A stretch of DNA of 64,000 nt, taken from NCBI RefSeq assembly GCF_030818485.1, contig NZ_JAUTAJ010000004.1, positions 3,449,501 through 3,513,500 of the forward strand, written 5' to 3'. This DNA comes from Pseudoroseomonas cervicalis (lineage in GTDB: Bacteria; Pseudomonadota; Alphaproteobacteria; Acetobacterales; Acetobacteraceae). How positions within the stretch are numbered: the stretch's first letter is position 1; each line of letters starts with the position of its first letter. This document shows, piece after piece, positions 20,101-27,572 of the stretch. The notes beneath the pieces are model-generated. The model was not told where the DNA came from and did not search any database. It saw nothing but the letters and a program-made list of their open reading frames with translations. The position numbers and the translations under genes are program-made.

Positions 20101-20253
20101 CTGGGTCTGCCGCACCCAGGCCACCAGGTCCTCGGGGAAGAGCGCGCGGGCGCGGTCGTAGCGGCTGGCCGCGCCGTCCTCGTAGAGCCAGCCATGGGTG
20201 GCGAGATGGGCGCAGATGCCGTCCTCGAAGGCGATTTCCTTGTGGATGCTCAC
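17152..20253 (-). CDS. hsdR: Type I restriction enzyme R subunit
   Basis: The GTG at 20253 overlaps the stop of the upstream gene (GTGA) and is chosen over a longer frame, giving 1033 residues. The N-terminal nuclease domain shows the PD-(D/E)xK pattern with Asp141 and Glu155-x-Lys157 (TAELKSDY). The helicase motor has Walker A at 307-313 (SAGSGKT) and a DEAH box at 420-423 (DEAHSSQ). A helical C-terminus binds the methylase core. HsdR translocates DNA and cuts unmethylated foreign DNA. The gene appears intact and is last in its operon. Confidence 0.95.
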   Translation of the reverse strand: MSIHKEIAFEDGICAHLATHGWLYEDGAASRYDRARALFPEDLVAWVRQTQPEAWASLEKTHGPAAAATLADRLRAALDRQGTLVLLRDGLDVVGLRQRLSLCQFRPALGMNAELQARYQANRLRVVRQLRYSLHSEASLDLVLFLNGIPVATAELKSDYTQSVTDAINQYQYDRLPRLPGRNLTEPLLSFPGGALVHFAVSNSAVAMCTQLAGANSRFLPFNRGHEMGAGNPPNPQGAPTAYLWEEVWQRDSWLEILGRYLVPVKDDKKRLKGWIFPRYHQLDATRKLVAQVLEDGPGGKYLIQHSAGSGKTNSIAWAAHFLADLHDGTNKKLFDTVLVVSDRTVLDKQLREAIESFERTIGVVAVVTGDGGAKSGELAAALSAGKKIVVCTIQTFPFALDEVRRLSASKGKRFAVIADEAHSSQTGRAAAELKSVLSPEEQAALEDGGEFDAEDIMAAKMAARAGQDAGITYVAFTATPKGKTLELFGRRPDPSQPAGKGNLPEAFHIYAMRQAIEEGFILDVLQNYTAYKLAFQLTHNGQELTEKEVDASEAKKGIMGWVRLHPHNIAARVEIVVEHFRQNVAHLLGGKAKAMVVTASRKEAVRWAKAMEAYIARKGYAIGLLVAFSGEVMDPETDAEPLTEASMNPGLRGRDLRDAFATPEFSLLVVANKFQTGFDQPLLCGMYVDRRLGGIQAVQTLSRLNRAHPGKDTTYVVDFVNEPEKILEAFRLYHTTAELADVSNPNVVLDLRNKLDATGYYDQFEVSRVARVAVNPRAPQSDLDAAIGPPSNRLLTRYKQARARFASEPERSASWQAAKDEMDALVLFKRDLGSYIRVYEFLGQMFDYGNTDYEKLYLFAKMLLPLLDYGREREGLDLSTLKLTHHRMRDLGQQKLNLAGAEAGPALAPVTQAGSGQVQEKHKQRLRDIILAMNDLFDGEITEGDAVAYVDTVLKGKMLESELLRSQASANTKEQFGNSPNLSEELLNAIMDAMSAHEAMSKQALNSDNVRGRILHTLLGPGELWEALRARC

Positions 20254-20939
20254 GGCGCTCCCAACTCCGCCTGAAGGACCTGCAGGGAAAGATTGTTGAT
20301 GGTGAGCCGCCCCTCCCATACCCCAATGTCGACAGAAGGGCTTGTCAAGCGCTTCGGTAATGCCGACAGCTGCGATAGCTGAACACAATAGCTCTCCAGC
20401 CAAGCGTCTCCTTGAGCTACCATAGGTAGTCGGGCGCCTTTTGCTGCAATGGTCAAGACTTGGCCGTCAAACATAAAGGTAGCGACATCTTCTTCCGACG
20501 CGCTGCCGGCCAGTGGGCGAAGCTGCTGTGCGGGCATACGAAACCAGTCCCGCTCAACCTTACAACGGGGGCGAGACTCGTAAGCTTTGCGCTCCTGTTC
20601 CCAAGGCAGAAGATGCTGCCAGGAGTGTCCCAGCTCAAGCCACAGCGTCGGTTTAGCCGGTTGGAAGCTGCGTCCAACTGCATACGCCAAGAGAGCAATT
20701 CCCTGCTCCAGGGATGCCACTTTAAGAGGTGTCTCCAAGCGTATCCTGCTCAGGCTTCGCGTATCCTCGCGGATGCCACTTACAAGAAACACAGGTACAA
20801 GATGCCGGTTCACAACCTGCGCTGCTTCAAGCTCTAGGTTTCCGAGGTCGTACCGGTAACCTGGCGCCTGATCTGTCATCGCCAACCAGTCTTCCTCGAA
20901 GCCAAGCTTTTCGAAAACTGCACGCATTTCAATGCTCAT
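20250..20939 (-). CDS. Unknown protein embedded in the type I RM operon
   Basis: This 229-residue protein is coupled by four-base overlaps to both neighbours (GIY-YIG gene and hsdR). No signal peptide, membrane helix or recognised motif is seen. The sequence is rich in Trp and Leu in the middle (TLWLELGHSWQHLLPWEQER) and has a beta-rich second half. Tight embedding between restriction genes suggests it acts with the complex, for example as a control or accessory defence factor. It could also be an independent antiphage effector. The function is unknown. Confidence 0.7.
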   Translation of the reverse strand: MSIEMRAVFEKLGFEEDWLAMTDQAPGYRYDLGNLELEAAQVVNRHLVPVFLVSGIREDTRSLSRIRLETPLKVASLEQGIALLAYAVGRSFQPAKPTLWLELGHSWQHLLPWEQERKAYESRPRCKVERDWFRMPAQQLRPLAGSASEEDVATFMFDGQVLTIAAKGARLPMVAQGDAWLESYCVQLSQLSALPKRLTSPSVDIGVWEGRLTINNLSLQVLQAELGAP

Positions 20940-21883
20940 GTGGTCTCCATATCGGACGCACCGAGCTGTCTTGCTTCCCAATCTTTATAGGTGGTGCCTG
21001 TACCTTCGAGGTGCCACGCACTGGGTCCGCTGGTACTGCGGCCGTTGACTACGGCAGCCGCTGCGCTAGGGCTTTTAAAGGCGTAGTTTTGAGTAAAGAC
21101 ACGCAATGCGCCTTGGGGAGCAAGAATACCTGCATTAACCAATTCCGCGTGCAGTGGCGCATAGGAGGCCGTCTGGCCATTCTGCCCAATCCAACTTTCC
21201 CGAGCCAAGGATCCTGCTTGCACCACAAACTCCCCATCGATGAGGAGCGCCGTCGCCTTAATGCCATGCCTCGGCGTTTCCAATGTGAATCGCACCGGTG
21301 GAAGGGTCTGCATCGAAAATTGCGGCGACTGAAGAGGAACAAATGGGGCTGGGCTATCCAAGATGACCGCAGGCCTGGCGCGCTGGATGAACATGTCCAC
21401 CCGCACCGCCGGCAGCACGATCAGCAGGTTCTCGAGGAAGGCTTCCATCTTCGCCACATCGGCCTCGCTGAGCGAGGGGCGGGGCGGGCTGGTGCCGTTG
21501 TCGAGCGGCACGCGGCCGATGGCGCGGGCCTCGGCGATCAGCCGGGCTTCTAGGTAGCGCACATGCGCCTTGTTGAGCTTGTTGCCGGCGGTGGTGACCA
21601 GCACGGCGCTGGTCCACCAATCCTTCGCCGTGTCATGCGCCTTGATGCGGGCGCTGATATCCTCGCCCTCGCCGACATAGGCGCGCGGCTCACCCTCCTG
21701 CTCGCCGATCAGCAGATAGATGCCGGCATAGCCAGCTTCCGGGCGCTTCAGCGCGGCGGCGATCTGCGTGCGCGGCGCCATCAGCACATGGCCGGTCCAG
21801 TTGAACAGCTCGGCCGTCAGCATGCCGTCCGGCCGGCCGTCGATGTAGTAGAGTTCGAGGGAGCGGCCGGGGGTGGCGGTCAT
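20936..21883 (-). CDS. GIY-YIG nuclease family protein with DUF4357 domain
   Basis: This 315-residue protein has a GIY-YIG-type module at about residues 50-115: AGIYLLIG, then AYVGEGEDISARIKAH and a helical part with EARLIAEA, with the expected Tyr, Arg and Glu positions. The C-terminal third matches DUF4357 (ALLIDGEFVVQAGSLAR...). Proteins of this architecture often sit beside type I restriction genes. It overlaps hsdS and the next gene by four bases each. A nuclease role in defence or in protecting the host chromosome is plausible but unproven. Confidence 0.8.
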   Translation of the reverse strand: MTATPGRSLELYYIDGRPDGMLTAELFNWTGHVLMAPRTQIAAALKRPEAGYAGIYLLIGEQEGEPRAYVGEGEDISARIKAHDTAKDWWTSAVLVTTAGNKLNKAHVRYLEARLIAEARAIGRVPLDNGTSPPRPSLSEADVAKMEAFLENLLIVLPAVRVDMFIQRARPAVILDSPAPFVPLQSPQFSMQTLPPVRFTLETPRHGIKATALLIDGEFVVQAGSLARESWIGQNGQTASYAPLHAELVNAGILAPQGALRVFTQNYAFKSPSAAAAVVNGRSTSGPSAWHLEGTGTTYKDWEARQLGASDMETT

Positions 21884-23211
21884 GCGGCGGTCGCCTGCCC
21901 GGCGGCTGCATGGTCGCGGACGTCGATCTTGCCGGTGACGGCGGCGGAGATCAGCGCGGCACGGCGTTCTTTCAGCAGGGCGATGGCGCGTTCTGATTCG
22001 GCGGTGAGCGTTCCTAGTTCTTGCAGCCTGCCTTCCAAAAACTCAGCTATCGAATCCTGCTCTTGCCTAGGCGGGAAGGCAAAGCGATGAGCGCGTAGCT
22101 TTTCAGCGGTGAGGTGATCAATCGTTGTTTGATTGCCGCCGGCGACGAAAACGCCGAGCCGAGTTGCAAGCTCCATCATGAAATATAGGAAGGCTGTCGT
22201 ATCGCTGTTGCGATCGAGTGGACGCACTCGGTGCAACGCCTTCTGGTAATAGCATTCAGGAATCTCGCCGCGCCAGATGGCGGATCGCCCGACGTAGCTG
22301 CCCCCTTCATTCACAAGGAGATCGCCTGATTTAAGTAGGTATCTCTGTCTTGCATCAGGCGGAAAATCCATCAGCGGCAGGTCATCCACATTGATTGCAC
22401 CCCATTGGACATCAAACACACGTATGTAAGGGCGTAGGTCGTCACCTTGCGCCCTCTCCTCGTTCAACATGCGGCCAAGCTGCACTTCGTATCTGTGCCC
22501 AAGTCTGGTGACTTCCCAATGTGCCGGCACCTCCCCCAGCCACTCCACCCCTGAATCCTTCATTGGCATCGTGGGGTCCAGGCCCTTGGTGACGGCCTGG
22601 GAGATGACGGCCTGCCGCTTCTCCTTCAGCAGCGCGATCAGCCGCTCCTGCTCGGCCACCAGCGCGTCGATCTTGTCGGTTTCGCGGTCGAGGAAGGAGA
22701 TGATATTTTGCATCTCATCTTCAGGCGGCAGTGCAACTCGCACATCGAAAAAGTCACCTGTATTGATTCTTAGGAAGGCATTTCCCATACCGCGGCAACG
22801 AGTGAACAATTCACCTGCTGCCTGCTCAGTTCGCAATAAATCGCAAATAAATCGTTGTTTTTGCTGATCTATTACTTCAAAAACGGCATAATCAGGGCTA
22901 ATCATGCCAGAATAGGGCGATAGACCAAAAACCCCGTTCCATGCCTGCATCTTGTTCATGACAAGATGGCCAGGAAGAACAGTTTTGTATTTTCCATAGT
23001 TATCAGATTCAGACGCACCTTGAGTTAGGTCGGACCGCCGCACTACCCCCAAGGATTTGGATAATCCAAGTAGTTCAGAATCACCTTCGCCTACACGAAC
23101 GTCAATTTCTTTAAGCAAAAACTTTAAGCGTTTGATTGTCCAGTGCGTCGGAACTAGCCCCAGCCAATGAGCGCTGCTCTCTTTATAGCTTGCATAAGCT
23201 CTAGCATTCAT
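21880..23211 (-). CDS. hsdS: Type I restriction-modification specificity subunit
   Basis: This 443-residue HsdS has the usual two target-recognition halves. The first begins around SSAHWLGLVPTHWTIKRLKF, the second around SGVEWLGEVPAHWEVTRLGH, and each ends in a conserved helix containing LIALLKEKRQAVIS or AIALLKERRAALIS. Each half reads one part of a bipartite DNA site, and the helices set the spacing. The first half is noticeably less GC-rich than its neighbours, suggesting recombination of target domains. The start overlaps the hsdM stop by four bases. Confidence 0.95.
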   Translation of the reverse strand: MNARAYASYKESSAHWLGLVPTHWTIKRLKFLLKEIDVRVGEGDSELLGLSKSLGVVRRSDLTQGASESDNYGKYKTVLPGHLVMNKMQAWNGVFGLSPYSGMISPDYAVFEVIDQQKQRFICDLLRTEQAAGELFTRCRGMGNAFLRINTGDFFDVRVALPPEDEMQNIISFLDRETDKIDALVAEQERLIALLKEKRQAVISQAVTKGLDPTMPMKDSGVEWLGEVPAHWEVTRLGHRYEVQLGRMLNEERAQGDDLRPYIRVFDVQWGAINVDDLPLMDFPPDARQRYLLKSGDLLVNEGGSYVGRSAIWRGEIPECYYQKALHRVRPLDRNSDTTAFLYFMMELATRLGVFVAGGNQTTIDHLTAEKLRAHRFAFPPRQEQDSIAEFLEGRLQELGTLTAESERAIALLKERRAALISAAVTGKIDVRDHAAAGQATAA

Positions 23212-25077
23212 GCTGCCAGCCCCTCGATCATCGCCCGGATCCGGTCCGTCACCCGCTTCAGATCCGCATCGATCTCCGCCAGCGGCCGCGGCGGCTCGAA
23301 CACATAGAAATGCCGGTTGAAGGGGATTTCGTAGCCCACCTTTGTCTTCTCCGCGTCAATCCAGGCATCCGGCGCGTGCGGCAGCACTTCCCGGGCAAAA
23401 TAGGCCTCGACCTCCTCCGAGAGGGGAACATTCTCGGTGTCGCGCAGCGCGCTGTCCGGCTGCGGCTTTCCTTTCTGTTTTCCCTTCTGGCCCAGCACCA
23501 CCTGGCCCGCGGCGTCGCGCAGCGGGCGCTCCACCGTGATCGTGCGGTAGCCGAAGGCCTCGTTGCGGAACAGCCGCGCCATCGGCGCCAACTTCACCGC
23601 GCCGCCCTCCGGTGCGACCGGCGGCGCCTCGCCGGCGCGCACCACCACGCGGCTCACCCGGCCTTCGACATCGGTCACCGTGGCCAGCTGCGCCTCCGCC
23701 GCCTCGCCGAACAGGCGCGTGACCTCGTCGATCAAATCGTCGCCCATCTGCTTGCGCTTGGAGCCGAGGCTTTTCCGCATCTTGCTCCACATGGCGGAGG
23801 CGTCGATCAGCTGCACCAGCCCGCGCCGCCCGGCCGGCTTGCGGTTGGACAGGATCCAGACATAGGTGGCGATGCCGGTGTTGAAGAACATGTCGGTGGG
23901 CAAAGCGATGATCGCCTCCACCAGGTCGTTCTCCAGCACATGGCGGCGGATCTCGCTCTCGCCCGAGCCGGCGCCGCCGGTGAACAGCGGCGAGCCGTTC
24001 AGCACGATGCCGATGCGGCTGCCGCCCTCCTGGCGCCTGGCGCATCTTGCTCAGCAGGTGCAGCAGGAACAGCAGGGAGCCGTCGGAGATGCGCGGCAGG
24101 CCGGGGCCGAAGCGGCCGGCATGGCCGAGCTGCTCGGCCTCCTTGCGCACCTCCTTCTCCACCTTCTTCCACTCCACGCCAAAGGGCGGGTTGGACAGCA
24201 TGTAGTCGAACTTCTTTCCGGCATGCCCGTCCTCGGACAGGGTGTTGCCGGGCACGATGTTGCCGACATCCTGGCCCTTGATCAGCATGTCCGCCTTGCA
24301 GATGGCGTAGCTCTCGTCGTTCAGCTCCTGGCCGAACATGCTCAGCGTGGCCTGCGGGTTGTGCGCCATCAGATGCTCCCCCGCCACCGAGAGCATGCCG
24401 CCCGTCCCGGCCGTGGGGTCGTAGATGGTGCGCACGGCGCGGGTGCCGGGGGTCAGGATGTCGCTGTCCTCGATGAACAGCAGGTTGACCATCAGCCGGA
24501 TGACGTCGCGCGGGGTGAAGTGCTCGCCCGCCGTCTCGTTGGAGATTTCCGCGAATTTGCGGATCAGCTCCTCGAAGGCCAGGCCCATATCGTGGTTGCT
24601 GACCTGGTCGGGGTGCAGCGGGAAGGCGGCGAAGCGCTCGGTCACCTGGTAGAGCAGCCCGGCCTTGCGCAGCCGGTCGGTCTGCTCGGTGAAGCGGAAG
24701 CGCTCGAAGATGTCGCGGACGGGCGCCGAGAAGCCGCGGATATAGGCGTCCAGATTGGCGCCGAGATTGTCCTGGTCGCCCATCAGGGTCTTCAGGTCGA
24801 AGGGCGAGGTGTTGGCGAAGGGCACGCCCGTGATGCGCCGCAGGAAGGCCTCGGGCTCGATCCCCATGGCCGTCTTGGCCTGCGCCTCGGCGAGCACCTT
24901 TTCCTTGGTGGGCGCCAGCACGCAGTCGAGGCGGCGCAGCACCGTGAAGGGCAGGATGACCCGGCCGTATTCGGAGGGCTTGTAGTCGCCGCGAAGCAGG
25001 TCAGCCACGGACCAGATGAGGGCGGAGAGGGATTGCGACTGGCTCATCTGAACAGACTCATATGGATTATTGGACAT
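23208..25077 (-). pseudogene. hsdM: Type I DNA methyltransferase M subunit, frameshifted
   Basis: Two frames together make one HsdM. The upstream frame (start ATG 25077, or 25047 where [18 protein letters not shown] begins) carries SAM motif PTAGTGG (about 221-227) and catalytic SNPPFG (about 295-300). It then shifts out of frame after [10 protein letters not shown] near 24035. The downstream frame resumes with [20 protein letters not shown] through the C-terminus. Collapsing the tandem 7-bp duplication at 24030-24043 to one copy restores a single frame of 620 codons from 25077. As read, the methylase lacks its last ~260 residues and is probably inactive. Confidence 0.85.
24030..24043 (-). 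repeat. Tandem 7-bp duplication causing hsdM frameshift
   Basis: CTGGCGC is present twice head to tail on the + strand (GCGCCAG twice in the gene sense). The extra seven bases shift the reading frame by +1 exactly where the two hsdM frames part. With one copy the protein would read [18 protein letters not shown], which matches the normal HsdM run [16 protein letters not shown]. Confidence 0.8.
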
Positions 25078-25105
25078 TATGCCGCAGCCGGACGGAGCGG
25101 AAGCA

Positions 25106-25119
25106 CCCCCCCCCCCCCC
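25106..25119 (-). repeat. G14 tract upstream of hsdM
   Basis: A run of 14 C on the + strand (G14 in the gene sense) lies 29 bases before the first hsdM ATG, in the 71-base gap between int and hsdM. Mononucleotide tracts of this length slip readily at replication. Here a length change would alter promoter or leader spacing for the whole restriction operon. Confidence 0.9.
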
Positions 25120-25148
25120 GCCTTGCCTGCTTGTCGGCGCTGGGCAGG

Positions 25149-26570
25149 TTATCGAGGGGCGCGCTGCCGGCGGGGCGCCCCCTTCGCCTGCCGGGCTGCC
25201 ATCAGTGCGTGCGGTCCGTCCTGATTCGGCCCGGCGATCGCCAGCGCCACCGCATCCGGCTGCTGCCCCGATGGCCACCTTTCCCCCTGCGCCTGCACAT
25301 GCGCCCCCCAGGCCTCCAGTGCCGCGGTGCGCTCCGGCATGAAGTCGTTGCGCTGATAGACGGCAGCGACGCCGCTGATCGTGCCGCTCGAATGGTTCAG
25401 CAGCTTGTCGGCCACATGCGGCGGAAAGCGCTCCCCGGCCAGCCAGGTGACACCAGCTCGGCGAAAGTCATGCAGCACCCAGGGCGGCATCGTCTCGGCC
25501 TGGCACCCTGTCACCGTCGCCAGCTGGGCCCGTTCGGCGGCGATCGCCGCGTCGAGAGTCCGCTTCACCCAGCTATGCCCGCTGATGGGTCGCATCCCCT
25601 TGGCCGTCGGGCTGCCGAACACGAGCTGGTCAGGGTCGGGAAGCATGGCCGGCGCCCCGCGCGCGAGGTCGAGGACAGTGCGCAACAAAGCCCGTGCCGG
25701 CGCGCTGAGCGGCACGACATGCCCGCGGCCATTCTTCGTGCGGCTGCCCGGTTGGGTCCAGACGGATAGGTCGGGCGACACCTCGCGCCACCGCATGCCG
25801 CAGACTTCGTCGCGTCGGGCAAGGGTTAGCAGCAGAAAACGCATCGCGGGCCCGTAAGGCGCGGCCATTGTGCCAGCGGCTCGCCAGATTTCACCCACTT
25901 CTTGGCCGGAAAGGACTCGCTCGCGGCTACCCGCTCGCTCAGGCATGGGCAGGCCGGCGAAGGGGTTGGTCAACAGTCGGCGCCGTTTCACGGCCCAGCC
26001 ATAACACGCTGATCCGTAGCGTAAGACGAGCCCGCCGGTCGTCGCCTTGCCGGCCTTGGCCAAACGGTCGATCACGCCCAGCACCGCCGCATGATCCAGC
26101 GCCTTAGCGGGCGCTTCGAGATGCGCCTTGAAGGCGTGGCGCAAGGCGCGGGTGGCTTCTGCCCGATAGCTTGCCCGCCGCGTCGCCAGGTGCAACGTCT
26201 CCCAATCCTCGATGAGGAGGTCGAGCGTGAAGGCCGCCTCTGTTGCTGTGAGGGCCGCCTCCGCCTTGCGTTTGGCATGATCTGCGGCGCGAGCGGCTCG
26301 TTCAGCCGCAGGATCTCCCCCGGCGGCCACTTTGCCAAAGGTCGCCCGCGCGGCGGTACGGGCCTGCTCCACCGTCAAGGCACCCCAGAGGCCAAGCTTC
26401 TCTCGCTGCCGCTCGCCCGTCGCCCGGTTGGTCCAGCAGGCGTAGAAGGTTTTCGCCCCCGCGGTCGCCCTGAGCCGCAAGCCCGGAACCTCGACGTCGG
26501 AGAGCCAGGCCTCCCGCTTTCCAGGGGGAATGGCAAAGGCAGCGACGGCCTTTTCTGTCAGCTTCGGCAT
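25149..26570 (-). CDS. int: Tyrosine integrase (P4-type, DUF4102 N-terminus)
   Basis: The ATG at 26570 gives 473 residues; a longer frame adds unlikely codons. The N-terminal arm-binding DUF4102 domain covers about residues 3-85 (LTEKAVAAF...[14 protein letters not shown]). The catalytic domain has Arg in LARRDE (about 253), His367-x-x-Arg370 in HDFRRAG, His393 in LNHSSG, and nucleophile Tyr405 in VYQRNDF, so all required residues are present. It sits 168 bases from the right attachment repeat and should insert the element into the tRNA-Arg(CCU) gene. GCGGACCC octamers precede its start. Confidence 0.95.
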   Translation of the reverse strand: MPKLTEKAVAAFAIPPGKREAWLSDVEVPGLRLRATAGAKTFYACWTNRATGERQREKLGLWGALTVEQARTAARATFGKVAAGGDPAAERAARAADHAKRKAEAALTATEAAFTLDLLIEDWETLHLATRRASYRAEATRALRHAFKAHLEAPAKALDHAAVLGVIDRLAKAGKATTGGLVLRYGSACYGWAVKRRRLLTNPFAGLPMPERAGSRERVLSGQEVGEIWRAAGTMAAPYGPAMRFLLLTLARRDEVCGMRWREVSPDLSVWTQPGSRTKNGRGHVVPLSAPARALLRTVLDLARGAPAMLPDPDQLVFGSPTAKGMRPISGHSWVKRTLDAAIAAERAQLATVTGCQAETMPPWVLHDFRRAGVTWLAGERFPPHVADKLLNHSSGTISGVAAVYQRNDFMPERTAALEAWGAHVQAQGERWPSGQQPDAVALAIAGPNQDGPHALMAARQAKGAPRRQRAPR

Positions 26571-26589
26571 CGGCACCAGCCCTCGATCT

Positions 26590-26716
26590 GCGGACCCGCT
26601 GCGGACCCGGAAAGCGGGTCCGCAATGGCGATTCATAGCGGCTTCAGGCGGTTTGGTAAGAGGGCTGTTTGAGAATCTTGTAGCTATGTGGAGGGTTCTG
26701 GCGGTCCGGGGTCCGC
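26590..26716. repeat. Right arm-type octamers GCGGACCC x4
   Basis: GCGGACCC occurs at 26590 and 26601 (direct, 11 bp apart) and inverted as GGGTCCGC at 26616 and 26709. The two inverted copies are embedded in a longer repeat, GGGTCCGCAATGGCGA. The three at 26590-26623 lie just upstream of the integrase ATG and so could also act as an operator for int. Together with the left pair they mark both element ends, as expected for arm-type recombination sites. Confidence 0.6.
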
Positions 26717-26737
26717 AATGGCGAAATCGGACACCCT

Positions 26738-26780
26738 ATTCCTAATCTGGGGGCCGTGGGTTCGAATCCCGCCGGGGACA
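26738..26780 (+). repeat. Right att repeat: 3' half of tRNA-Arg(CCU)
   Basis: Identical over 43 bp to 10911-10953. Unlike the left copy it is followed by TGCC rather than CCA, and then by a small TGCC-TTCA-GGCA hairpin, so the downstream sequence is probably original chromosome and the host tRNA gene likely lacks an encoded CCA. The integrase gene lies 168 bases away, as usual for a site-specific integrase beside its attachment site. Confidence 0.9.
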
Positions 26781-27094
26781 TGCCTTCAGGCAAGCAATCC
26801 GTCGACATCATCGGGCATTGCCGGAATTGGCGGCCAGCGGCCCCCGAAGCTGCTGTCGATCGCGCTTCGGCGCCCGCCAATGCCCGGCGGCCGGCCCTGG
26901 CCACAGGCTTTCCCTGGCCCGGCAGCGCGGGGCGGAAGCGCGGAATGGCTCGCGCGGAAACCCTGCGGATGCCGGCTTCCCTGCATGCGCCGGCCTGGCG
27001 GCACGGCCGGAGGGCGGCGAGCCAGGCGGCCGCCACACCGCAGGCGGTGGACATGGCTGTTGATGCCTCGCCCTCCAAGGCATAGGATGCCGAT
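26781..27094. other. Right flank of the element, no gene seen
   Basis: The chromosome resumes here with a small TGCC-TTCA-GGCA hairpin directly after the tRNA repeat. The remaining ~300 bases have open frames on both strands, but these look like GC-driven shadows without ribosome sites. The promoter of the padR gene must lie near the end of this stretch; no clear motif is recognised. Confidence 0.55.
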
Positions 27095-27517
27095 ATGTCG
27101 AAGGATGTCAGCCTCGCCCCTGCCGGTCGCGCCACGCCCAACCTGACGGATCGCGCCTATTGGGCCGGGACCATCAAGATGGCGCTCAGCCGGTTCTTCG
27201 TGCTGCAGGTGCTGCATGACGGCCCGGCGCATGGCTATGACATCGCGCGCGCCGTGGAGCGGACGACGAAAGGCTGCTGCTCGCCCTCCGAGGGCGCGCT
27301 CTATCCGACGCTGCGCGAGTTCGAGCAGGGCGGCTATGTGACCTCCGCCGCCGAAATCGTCTCCGGCCGCGAGCGCAAGGTCTACACCCTGACCGGGAAG
27401 GGCCGCGATGCCTTCAGGGTCGGGCTGGAGGCCTGGATGGACGCCACCGCCGCCCTGACCGAGACCGGCCGCGCCGCCGCGGCGCGCGACCAGGGCCAGA
27501 AGCGCTGCGGCTGCTGA
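27095..27517 (+). CDS. PadR-family regulator with Cys pairs, ars-associated
   Basis: This 140-residue protein has the PadR winged helix: FFVLQVLHDGPAHGYDIARA, then PSEGALYPTLREFEQGGYVT and GRERKVYTLTGKGRDAF. Unusually a Cys pair sits just before the SEGALYP helix (KGCCSPSEG) and the protein ends in RCGC. Such thiols near the DNA-binding helix and the dimer end are what a trivalent metalloid sensor would need, as in ArsR proteins. It is followed by a flavoprotein and transporter and lies opposite an ars operon, so metalloid control is a reasonable inference. Confidence 0.8.
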   Translation: MSKDVSLAPAGRATPNLTDRAYWAGTIKMALSRFFVLQVLHDGPAHGYDIARAVERTTKGCCSPSEGALYPTLREFEQGGYVTSAAEIVSGRERKVYTLTGKGRDAFRVGLEAWMDATAALTETGRAAAARDQGQKRCGC

Positions 27518-27572
27518 GCTTCGCTGTGACTGGATGCATCGCCCACCGAGGCATTTGGAAGGGGAGCGCCCG

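Noticed and set aside
17911..20274. Long antisense frame (787 codons) opposite hsdR
   Set aside because: hsdR carries intact nuclease and helicase motifs. The antisense product is low-complexity and is a composition shadow.
23208..24005. Separate gene for the hsdM C-terminal half
   Set aside because: There is no ribosome site before its GTG, and the sequence aligns as the direct continuation of the upstream frame, so it is the second part of a frameshifted gene.
25078..25278. In-frame N-terminal extension of hsdM through the G14 tract
   Set aside because: It would overlap the end of int, gives Gly/Pro-rich sequence unlike any HsdM, and the conserved N-terminus begins at [18 protein letters not shown].
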